Shown here one piece after another: positions 43,501 through 55,500 of a DNA stretch of 64,000 nucleotides (within the stretch, counting starts at the first letter, position 1; every line of letters begins with the position of its first letter). The position numbers were made by a program, and so were the translations under genes. The notes below the pieces were generated by a model that saw nothing but the letters and a program-made list of their open reading frames with translations, was not told where the DNA came from and ran no database searches. Source of the DNA: Branchiostoma lanceolatum (lineage: Eukaryota; Chordata; Leptocardii; Amphioxiformes; Branchiostomatidae); contig NC_089732.1 in assembly GCF_035083965.1 (NCBI RefSeq), positions 6,945,383-7,009,382 of the forward strand, read 5' to 3'.

Positions 43501-46500
43501 GAAGCTGGTGTTAGTTACGCCTAAGGGCAGTTAGAATGGCTATACAGATACAACTAGAGGGGCAACATTTGTGAGCAAATGCAGAATGTTTACCTTCATA
43601 TGGTCTATCTTTACGTTTCTACCAGGTAGGATAAAGTGTTTTATTTAGTCAAGGACTTGATTTAGTTGATGCGTTGGCACATGTCCATGACACAGGATAA
43701 GTTCAGAAGAGACGTATGAATTCTCATAATTTTCGACCTGTAAGTGACCATAATGATGACCAACGAAATGGATGCATTATTTGTACAATCAATAAGGAAG
43801 ATTTATATTTCAATTGTGCTAAATGATATGTATAGCATTCTCATGAGAAAGGTAACAAGGCTCAAGAGCAACATTTATTGATATGAATGATGCAAAATAT
43901 GACAATTTGAATTTGTAATACATTGGTGACAAATGATTGAATATCTAAGCTAGTGACACATGTAAATTTAAGATAAAGGTGAATATTATCAGACACACAT
44001 TTTGTGAATTTGAACACTATTTGCATAATTAATGAGGCATTTCTGCAACAACTTTCGATATTTGCAACATACGTAATCTGAAAATAGGAGATAATAAATT
44101 CATATGGATCATTTCAATTAGAAACTTCTTTGCATATCTAATCAGCAAAGTCTGCACTCGTATCCGTAATTTGGCTACATGAAATCGTCGGTGGCTACAG
44201 TGTCCGTGCTTTGTTTGCATTCATCTCGCAAGCGCATGTTGAAATCCAAGTAAAGTGTATGTTTTGTGGGATTTTTCTCGACATTAGCTAACATTATTAG
44301 GGAAACTACAAGCACGCGGTGGAAACATATTGGCATTCTATCACTGTAGCGCGCGTTCAACATCCCGGCAGGAACTGTGGAAAAGTAGCAGAAATTCACA
44401 ATTTTACTAGCCGATATCGAGTCCAAGTGTTTCTCAACAATATCATCTACCTGTGCCATGCAAATAAATCGATGGATTTCACCGAGGAGGAGAGCATCTC
44501 GCCGCCGAAGATGACTCAACGCTGCTTTCTATCGTGGACGCCATAGTTTAGCTTTACTGCTGCCGTGGTCTTTACCGTGTGTTTACTTTTCCCGCGCTCG
44601 AACCACGCGCGCTCGCGCTAGATTCAAAATGGCGCCGGTATTTGGAAAGGGGTCTATTCACGGGGATGAGAGATTTATTCAATAGCACGGCGAATACGCC
44701 TTCCAATGTAAAGTTGTTCCACCGACATCACAAGAGTCCATTGAATTGTATACATAAGTATATCCATAAAAATCTCCTTTACTCGACACAACTCGGATAC
44801 CGTGTTTCCTTCTCCTGTGCCCTTTCCAAAGAATGGCATATAGTTGCACAAACAGGTGAACTTCGGTAATTATCGTCGAAGACACGGAGGCGTAGCGACA
44901 CATTGCTAACATTGTGCTCGCCGATAAACGAGTGCGTGCATTGTCATTTCCCTTGTAAATTTAAAGACCGAGAGTAGGAAAAAGTATGTAACGTTACATT
45001 TCTTATTTTTGTGACATCTGCAATTTTTGTAAAAGTAAAGGATTTTAAGTCATATAAAATGCAATCTTGAGAAGATTCTAGATGAAGAGAAGGAGGACTT
45101 TCGTGAAAATAACTTCAATTCCACTCTGCTGGTGACATTTTTGCCGTGCGTAAGTTTTTACCGATGCAGGCGTGCGGCACCTTAGCGGCCGTTTTAATAT
45201 TTTTCAATCCAATTCATGTTGACATTGACGACCGATTGCTTGGTATACCAAAGACGGCAAAGACTTTGTTTTACGGAAATCGCTGGTTATCATAATCGTA
45301 AAGATTGACACCCGCAGTTGCCGATCATACTGACCTCTGCAGTGTGCACAATACCACATGTACATGTAATCCTAAAAGTATGCACACAATCTTTCCTGTA
45401 ATTCAAGTCAATCCAGGGCAAAAACAGATCTAGACATGTTTTGAACCGCACGATCATTTTTTCATAGCCCAGTATTGTGTTCTTTTTATTATTATTTTTT
45501 CGATGATTTTTAATAAACAAGCAATGAAAAAAATCTACATTTACGTTGCTTTGCGATGATTCCCACCCCCACGCACATCAAAAGCGGGCCGCCTGTCAGT
45601 CATAATCAACATGCGAACTTCAAAGGATTACTTTTGCAACATTTTACGTCGCGCCTAATTATCATGTGCAAGCCGACCACGAACCTTATCAAACACTTAT
45701 CCGACCTATCCAAGGAGCTTATACGGAGAACCTCCTTGTGTGTACATTTACCCTGACGGCGTTGTCCGACCTCCATGGGACTGACGTTGCCCAACGCTGT
45801 ACATGTAGTATCACATAATTTGAGAAACGGAATGACCATGACATAAGGTAACGTTACAATTTTAACCTCCTTAGGCATATCTTGCTTGTTCAGTCAGTTT
45901 AATCGAGAAATAAAGTTATCAAGTCCCAGGTTTTGTGTGTGTGTGTGTTTTGCATTTCACCTTTAAGTCTCAGGGTAAAAATCAATTTTGCATGACGATT
46001 GTTGTATGTGTTTGTATGTAATAGCCACCGCTATTAATCGGTGACCTTGCAGCGAACGTAGCCGTTGCTTATGCTCAAATTTTCTTGGTTATGTAAAAAT
46101 CGGTTAACTATACACCAATCCGTGTTTCACACAGACGACAGCTAGCGCTCTTTGCATCAACTTCTTATTCAGCACGCTGGACGAAAACAAGGCGGTTTGA
46201 GTATAGTCAGGGGACAACCAAAGTGCAACTTATTATGGCACCCGAAGACGTTACCATATAACGTTACATGTAACGTTAACGTTACCACAGTTGCCGGCCA
46301 GTCAGTGAAACTTTTATGGGGTACATCGTCGGTATGACTTTACCACTCAATAACACCAACCCTGTGTCATTTTAAGTTGAGTCGTTGTCAAGCTGATCAA
46401 GTCGAGCTTTGGAAGACTGCTATATCTATAGTGGTTGAAGCTGCAAAAAACTTTCAACATTTTGCCGTCTATCAACAATCCCTGTATTGTAACACTCAAG

Positions 46501-49500
46501 ATCGCCAACAATGACGCCGGCGGTAGCTAGATTTGCTACATATTCACCCATCCACAGCAAAATGTCAGCATAGATTTATTGTGTAGAAAAATGGTTTGTG
46601 TTTGTGAAAAAGTAGGTTTTTTTTCTTATATACATGGCACCCAGAGACAAAAATGACGGCGCTATGACCGCGGATGACCCCGAATCGGGTGTTCCAAGGC
46701 GGCATGTAAAAAAAAAAAAACATTTCAATTTTATTTTAGATAATTTCATACCGATTACCAACATAAAACGCAGTTTTTTCCAAAAAAGTTGGTTTCAGTT
46801 TCTGGGATGTCAGTCACTCAATTTACGGATAGTTGGTGTGTAAACTCCTTAGTATGATATACGTGCTTTATTGGCGTTTTGATGCGTGCCGAACTTTACT
46901 TCCGGGTGAGGAAAGGTTGCCGCGGTATTTTACAATAATAATCGAGGTACGGCATCGTCGGGTATGCGCTTAACACTTGCATTTAATACCGCCATCCAAG
47001 TGTCATGAGTGGTTTTAAGTTGAGTCGTTGTGAAGCCGAGCTTAGATGGCGCTGGTTTACAGTATGGCCGCGGGTGACCCGGCCCCGCCCGCGGAACTCA
47101 TTTGGAACGTTGTGTTCTACGAGTTCGACGGCGTGTTCCATTCACCCCGCGGCCACGGATCCTATTTCGAACAGCCTTCTAAACTTCGTTTGGCATTCTA
47201 TCAAGATTCTAAAGTTCCATTTAGTGCTTAAAATGCTAGTTTTTTCACCAGTTTTTGCCGCATAAAACCATTTTTTTGCATCTATATGGGACAAAACGAC
47301 CATGGTGCAGTGTCGTATGTACGGGCCTACCAGCTTGCTGGATTTCAAGATATTCCAAGCTCTAGTTTTGGAGATATTCATGTCTTTTATTTGTGCGGAG
47401 AAGACGAAGAAGAAGAAGAAGAGGAAGAGGAAACGTAGCAAAAACAATATGTTTACTTCTGTGAAGGTAAACATAAATATGACAAAAACCTTACTTGACA
47501 AGTGTTTTCTCATGACCCTGTCCATTCTGTAACAGTTGTACCTAGTTACCTTCGCCGAGAAGGTTATGCAGAGGGTAGCGTTTGTATGTATGTTTGTAAA
47601 GACCAGCATAACTCGAGAAGGCTTGGGTGGATTGTCTTGATATTAGGTAGGTGGGTAGGTCTTGATGAGACTAGGAAATGATTAGATTTTGGGTCCCCTA
47701 GCGGATTGTTACAGTACTGCAGTGGAACTTCCTGTTTCGATATCTCGTGTTCTGGACAAGCTATGGAACTGATTTTTGAGTGGTAGATAGCTCTTTGGAC
47801 AGAGAGTAAGTGGTATAGGTTTTGGCCCCCTAGCGGCTTTTTTGGAACTGCAGGATCAGGTTTTGGTTCAGACTTTGAAAGGGAATAACTCAAGAAGGGC
47901 TTGATGGATGGTTATGATTTTTGGTAAGTAGATAGCTTGAGTGATGATGTACATGATTAGATACTTATTATGCAAATCAGTATCTAATTTGCATAATTAA
48001 TGAGGAAAGTTTATACATCCGCCAAATTCCACGATAGGACTCTCAAACATGTGACATATGTAACTGAAGAAGAGAGAATTATTAATAGATATCAATTATG
48101 CAAATGAAGACCTCATTTGCATAATTAATGAGAAAATACTATAACTCAAGATGGGCTTGATGGATGGTAATCATTTTTGGTATGTAGATAGCTTACATGA
48201 TGCTTTGTATGATAGGACGATAATTATGCAAATCAGATTCTAATTTGCATAATTAATGAGACAATTTTAAAAACCCGCTGTGTTCCATAATATGACTATT
48301 GACATATGTGACATTTATTACTGAGGAATTTTGATAGATAAAAAATATACAAATGTAGGCCTACTTTGCATAATTAATGAGAAACTACTATAATTCCATA
48401 CAGGTAAAGGATGGCAATTTCATACTTGTGTCATTTGGAAGTTATGTGAATGTGAACATCGTTGAATCAAATTATGCTAATAAGGACCACATTTGCATAA
48501 TTCATGATAAATGTTACTTTGTTAGCATAATATTCTTTGTTAAGCTCATACTTTTGTTTTTTGGGTGAAGAAGATCAACTGGTATGATTTATAATTGATG
48601 ACAAACACCCCTGATACGTCAGTCATAAAGGTTAAAATCATTTGGCGAAGGTATGAGGTCGTGGAACTCTAGTTTTATTAATAGTTTGTTGGTATCCTCA
48701 AATAAATCATTCTGATTTACTTGCAGCTGTTCTAAGTTCTAACTCTCCGGGAGTCCCACCTGCTGTTGTAACGACTCTGGCAGGTGTACATGTACCAAGA
48801 AGGTAGTGGAAACAGTGATATCATTACTGCAACATGTATGTTTACTCCATAGCACATTTCAGACCAGGATGATGTTTCTTCTTGAATGCCCCTTGGCAAG
48901 GATCTAATACAGGAAGCTGTACCTCCTTTCTCATTAGAAAACCGATACCGATGCCTGTGTGATTCATGAACTGACCACACCAAAGGAGAGCGGTGTGTTT
49001 GATCTGGGGACCCCACCAGATTGCCATGGCAACGGACACTCCTTATGCACATACCATCTGAGACATCGTGCATGGCTTTTGTCCTGTAAAAATGACTCTG
49101 ACTCATTGGATAGTCCCAGTCCTGAATCATGATCAGGTCTTTTTCTTACTATATTCAATGGTATGTAGTAACAATAAGGAAAGATGAGAGCTAGATATCA
49201 TATAACTCATTTGCATGCACTTATTCGTTTGTATGTATGTATGTAGTAGACCTTACGAAAGTCGCTGTGCTTTTGTTGTGTCAATAAAGATCTATAACGT
49301 TAATATGTGCAAATATAGTATGTTTTCATCTGCTTTGGAAACATGTGCAAAAACTATCACTAGGTATTAGTCATATCAATAACTGTCACAAACTAAAAGT
49401 GCCTTTAAACATGATGTAGATCAGCTCCCTCCATTTTATTTTTCTAGTTACTGTAAGAGAACAGACTGTTTAAAGGTTGGGTTGTCCTTGTCTGACTTCC

Positions 49501-52500
49501 AGGCTACACATCTTAAATTTTAGCCTGGATGCCAGACCCTCAAGCTCTATAATGTCTATTGTATGGGGCCCCACACAATAGATCCCTTAGAGATTGTGGG
49601 TCTGGCATCCAGGCTACTTTAATCTTCACCAAATGTCAAATGTCATAAGCTATGAACAGCTTCATACAACATACTATAGATAAACTTTCCTCACCAAGTA
49701 TGCAAATTAGCCCCTGATTTGCATAATCAATTTTGTCAATCATCAAGCTGACAATCTACATACCAAATATCATGACGATCCGTCAACCCCTTCTTGAGCT
49801 ATTTTATTTGGAAGTTTGAAACAAAATCGGCTCCTGCAGTTTAACAAAAAAGCCACTGGAGCCCCCAAACCTACACAAGTTACTCTCCCTCCCATGGCAA
49901 GAGCTATCTACCACTCAAAAATCATGGCCATTCAGAACACAAGATATGAAATTGTTCCGCTGCAGTACCATAGCAAGTAGCTAGGGGGCCCAAAATCTGA
50001 TCATTTTGAGGTCTGAAGAAGACCTACCCACATACCAAGTATCAGGACAATCCATCCAGTCATTCTTAAGTTATCATGTTTACAGAAGGACACACACACA
50101 AACAGTGACAAAACATAACTTTCTCAGCGAAGGGAATTTAGTAAAGACCGGCTAATAGACATGTTTTAACAGTTGTCACACTCAGCAAAGACTTAAACTT
50201 TGCCAATAAAGACAACCTAGCAGGTTTCAAAACTACTGAAGATCACTACCAGACTTAACATTACGAGCATGTCCACAAATTTTCACCTCATTAAAACACA
50301 GTCGGACATGTGGAGCCTTAAACTAGAATCCCACCCACATTCTCATTTTTATTTTCAGGTCAGGTAACTCAGGTTAAAAATCTTCTCTTCAGCTTTCAAT
50401 TATTTGCGACCTTCTTTCCACCTGTTGTTTCCCAATGGGGCCTTGGTATAAGTATCACTGACAAGGTTAAAACATTCTATTTAGGAATATTGGCTTAAGT
50501 TCAAATCATTAATTGATTGTTACATTGTATAAAGTTACATCTGTTTTTCCTCCATCCTTAGTGACAGTATGACTGACAGGGTTAAGAAACTTGTTGTGAA
50601 CGTTGGAAAAAGTTCAAAGGATCCTTATGCAACACGTTGGTAACCCACCACCAGTCCCACTTTGCCAGTAACCCTTGGAGTTATAAATGTTGGCAGGGAA
50701 GCTGGCTGTACTGGTCCAATTAAAACATCTCCCGGCTCTGTTGTGGCTGGTCCACAAATCCATTTCAGATTGGGTTTGAGAATCCATCCGGAAGTACTTG
50801 TGGTGGGGAGTGTGGAGTTAGTATATCCCCTCTGTTAGATAAAATCTATATTATAAGTCCGCTTTCAGCTTTGATCTTCTAAAAATGTTTTAAGGAGAAA
50901 GGAGAAGTAAAGTGGAAACTTAAGGTAGTTTTGTGATGGAGAGCAAGTATAAATTGACAGTACATTAATTTTCACATCATCTAGATCAGGGAAAATGCTT
51001 TAATCCTGACGGGAAAAAATTTTCTATTTTCATAACATTAACATACTGATATTTGGGGATGCTTTGAATAAGTGCAACAGGTGCATTGTGGTAATGAACT
51101 GAATATTTGTTATGACTTGTACGTGCACCGTTTTTGGAAGGAGTCGAGTAGCAGCACTAATCCCTTTCTCCAGGATTCTGTTTGACCACAAGAAACTTAA
51201 GCCATACAGAGATGACACCAGATGGAAGACATTGCTTCATCTTCAGTTTTAAATGACAAATGATACTAAAGGTCAAGATGGTTATCATAATATTGCTACA
51301 GGTTAGAAAACCACCTGCTGATAAGGACTGTAATATCACTGTATGTTTACTTTTTTTACAAACATACCGGTAAGATAAGGAAATTGCTTCCATGCTCTTC
51401 CTGCTACAAATGCATCTTCATAAAGATATTTTTAGACAATGCTTGACATCTGAAACACAAAGTATTGACAGGTAGTGGATGTGGCATGTACCTTGTCCAA
51501 TTTGTGGTCAACAACCTCATATGGGATATGGCATTGACTTTTCCCCATTTTTACAAGAGACAGATGACAAGTACGTAATCGCTGCCAGGATTAATCTGTA
51601 CAGCACTACTGGAGAAAGTAAGGCTGTGGACTTAGTAGAAATCAAAACAATGGAGAGAAGAAGTTCTGTAGAAAGTTCCAGGGAGGTTAACAGGCTGAGG
51701 ACGTCTGTCCGCTTGTATTGGATGTGAAGAAATTCAGGTCTGGTGGACGGGGCTCTCACCAGTACAGATGGACATAAACTTCCTCCTGAGACAGACTCAT
51801 GGAAAACAGATGTGGGAGTGACACACATCTCTCCCTCTCCCTCTGGGACCTACCACTAATTCCAGGGGGAAATCTACACACCTGCACCTGCCATTTAACT
51901 CTTCTTCATCACACAGACAGACAGACCAAACACTCTTCTTGAGTGCAGTGCGTTATTACATCTAGCAGAAATGGTGTACCCCCTGACTCTTGTGACCTTT
52001 AGGCATCCAAAGGATAACCTAGTTCATGTTCCTTCAGGCACAAGTGACTCCCCTATGAGTCAGGAAATGAAATGTGCCAACAGCAGAGCTTCATTTGCCT
52101 ACCAGGTCTTAGCCTCACTGTTTGAATTTAGGGCACTATGGCTGTACGCAAGCTGCATCATCCCATTCAAGGCAGAGTTTTGTTCGTTTTGATGCTAGGT
52201 CTTCATGCTGGGGACTTTGCCAAGAAAGATGCCAGGAGGAACGTCCTTCAAGGAGAGAGGAGCCCTGATCGAGATCACTGTTCCTTTACCGTGATGATTC
52301 CTAAGGCTGATACTCAGAAGTGCTCTAGCCCTGCTTACATCACACGTGAGATTCGAGAACTACGTGCTGCAAACAACAACCTGACGTCCTTCTTCTCTGC
52401 CCTCCACGACCAAACCGTCAGACAGAGAGCGACGTTGGGAGCCATGGAGAGGAACTACAAGCAGGACTACTCTGAGGACATCAAACGACTAGAGCAGGAA

Positions 52501-55500
52501 AACAGATTCCAGGGTGCCCTCATCAAGCGGCTTGAGGTTCTTATTGACAGAAAAACAAAGGCAATACCAACAAGGGGTCTGGAAGAACGTCGGCCGAGTC
52601 TATCCCTCGGAGGCCTGGAAAAGCTCTCTGACCTCGACGCTGACCTTGTCCGCAAACGGTTGGACGAGCAGGCACACATGATGGACATTCTGGAGCAGCT
52701 GACCAAGCGCCTGGACGGAGAAAACAGAGACCAGGACATAATGGGGGCCAAACTGGACAGCAGGGTCGCCGAACTCTCAGAGACGGTGGTGTACCTGTCC
52801 ACCGCCTTCAAGACCCTAGAGAAGGAGTACCGCAGGAAGATCACTCAGCTGCAAGACATCGTGGTGGGACAGGACGCAGGCTTCGCCAAACACAAGGTGG
52901 AATCGCTGCAGAGACAGCTGCTAGTGATGCAGAAAACAAACTCCCACCTGCAGCATGCCCTGGTCAACCAGTCCCGCACCATCCGCAACCTGCGCCTCAA
53001 AGTCAACACCTTGTTCCGCCAGCAAGATGGGCTCTTGTTGGCTGATGGTGAGAGCACTATTAATTAACCTTAAAAAACGCTACAGAACAGTTGTAAAAAG
53101 TCTGACCCGCTTTGCTTATCTTGTCCAGCATAACTTATTTAGGATTTGTTTGCAAAGTTTACATCTACACACAGGTGTAACTTCTAGTATTTACTCTGAT
53201 CTTGTATCTATATTAAATTTTGTGATTTTAGTACTTTTCCAAGATTTTTCAGTCTTGACAAACTTGACATGAAAAGCCTTTGATGTGAAGCACAGGTGAA
53301 AGTGAACACAAAGTTGTATTAGGGTCTTTCCTTTTGTCAATCATGTTTTATACAGAAGAATTCCAAGACCAACAGAGCACATAATCAAGTTAACTAAGAC
53401 CACCCCATGACAAAGTCTGGTCCAGCTGGATAGTTTTGACTACACTACCAACAATTCGAACCCTCCCAATGAAAAATTTGGCAACAATGTGTTCATTAAA
53501 AAAGCAGGCCATTATTTTGACCATTCAAAATAGGATGATATACAACCCTGACTTCAAATGCAATGCGACTATAAATTATAATGGCCAATTGAAAAACCAA
53601 CGGACTGAGTCCCTCAGTTTACATATACATGATTATTATCAAAACCACACATTCCGATTCCATGTGGACAGTGTCTCAAGCCAGAAAACGGCTAGTTGGA
53701 ACTGACACCCCCCAGCGAATTTGACATTCTTCAGTATCATTTAGCAGGGTATCACATTTTCACGAGGCCTACACATTTGTTTTTACAATCAGACTTGCTG
53801 AAAGGCAATCCAGTCTCCCATTTCCACATTCGGTCAACATAGAGTCCACCTTAGTCATGCGAGCTTTCTTTAACTTTGGAACTTCTGAACTTCTGAACTA
53901 ACAGATGCCCAGAGCCGTGGCTCCCCTGGCTTCGATCATGTAACTCCTTATCCCCCTCCCGGGATAGCAACCTTGCTCCAAGGTTGACCAGGAAGTTACT
54001 GACACCCTCCCCTCTAACCCAGGAAGTCAACTTGACCCAGAATTATTCCCCTCCTGCCTGAAAACAGCCGGCCTGCTGGTAAATTGGTCCTGGTCACTTG
54101 AAGGACACACAGAATCATACAAAACTTTAATGCAGAAATGTTGGCAGGGATTTGATTTTGCGGTAGGGAGAAAATGGAGTGTTTGCTGTGGTTTTGAGTT
54201 CGCGTTTGAAACAATAGTAGCGCTACAGTCACACAATGGAACGGCTTTTCGCACTGGTTTTAAGGACTGGTTAAGAGTTCACCGTGAAAACTGCGCACAC
54301 TAACCACCGCAAACATTGCTGCTTTTTCAGTATTTACAAGCCAGGTAAACTAAAATGTATCTAATCTTGACAAAGTTGTGTTCAGATAACATGATTTCAA
54401 ACATTTGCCAGAATATGTAAAAAAGTGTGAAGTTTATATCAATACAGTGATTTAAGAACCTGGTGGTACCTTAATTCAGAACAGAAGCTACATATAAAAA
54501 CTAACGGGTGTAAAATGTGCAAAAAAGTTTCGATACTTTGACATGTTTGGCATTTGAAGACTACATAAAGGATACAAAGTTGAAATAAAAGACGTGCCTT
54601 GGACTAAGTAGTTCAATCAGTGGTCACAGATGTAGGGGGAGGTCTGACTTGATTTCTATGGTATGAATTAAGTCCAGGTGGGGGAAAGACGTGTCAGGCT
54701 TCTGTTGGAACCACGCAGTAATTTGTGAAGGATGAAAAACATTTAGAAAAGAATCCCTTCATCATGATTCATGACACTATCGTTTTGTGAATCATCCTGT
54801 CAATGTTTAAATGCTATCCCACGAGGGGACATTCATTTGGTGGGTTCAAATTAGGAAAAATCAAAGCTTACAAAAGGTAGAACTTTAAAATTTTTCAGTG
54901 GACTGTGAAAGACAGCTCTTAGTAGGTCATATGATTGAACTTTTGACACAGTTTGGTGGACTTACAACATTTTCTCTCAGTGTAGGCAGGTGTTACTATG
55001 TGATGGTGACTTGAAAATTGTCTGCCAAAAACCAGACACACATACCCCAAAAAAGGCAGCTCGTGCCTCCAAAGGCAACACAGGCGAATTCTTTCTGGTG
55101 TTGTTTCTCCAGTCTAAGGTCTACTCACAACACTGCCATCTATTGAAGGCAGATGTTCTTATACTTTGGTTTGATATTTTTAGCAATCGGGCTGAGGATA
55201 GTCAATCTAGTTTTGTGGAACAGAGTTATGTCTGTAGCTCACCCTAGTTTACTAAAAGCTGGATGCAATTACATCATGTCATGAGACCACAGTTTTCCCA
55301 TTTTTCAGTGAGTCAGCACAGGTTACATCATTTAAGGCTAATCTATACGACCAGTCAGTAACACCAGCCTACAAAATGTAATTCTAAGAGAATTCTCCAA
55401 AGTTCAATTTGCAGGAGTGATTTTGCATTCCTTTCATGAATTCTAAGTTCTAACCAAAATAAGGTACTATTCTTATCAGTTCAAACCTTAGTCATCGTTG

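Larger units (their letters stand above)
39251..52137. other. Part of a 22.6-kb SVEP1 intron, repeat-rich, no SVEP1 exon seen
   Basis: No SVEP1 exon is needed here, because the flanking exons join in phase 1. The stretch contains SINE-like sequence (41230-41510), repeats of the 'pantherine' family described at 47545-48540 (also a fragment at about 42270-42500), a CpG-rich patch near 44.1-44.7 kb and another at 46.6-47.2 kb. It also contains a probable CAP-domain relic (48841-49130) and a fold-back element (49521-49616). Short open frames at 42875-43300, 46634-46840 and 47046-47231 match nothing I know. A 5' non-coding exon of the olfactomedin gene could lie here. Confidence 0.5.

Noticed and set aside
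47046..47231. 61-codon frame starting [15 protein letters not shown] in a CpG-rich patch
   Set aside because: It matches nothing I recognise and is not linked to other exons; it is possibly a chance frame or a relic.
51479..51727. 82-codon frame upstream of the olfactomedin gene
   Set aside because: No recognisable domain, and it is not in frame with the exon at 52138; the first ATG of that exon suffices.
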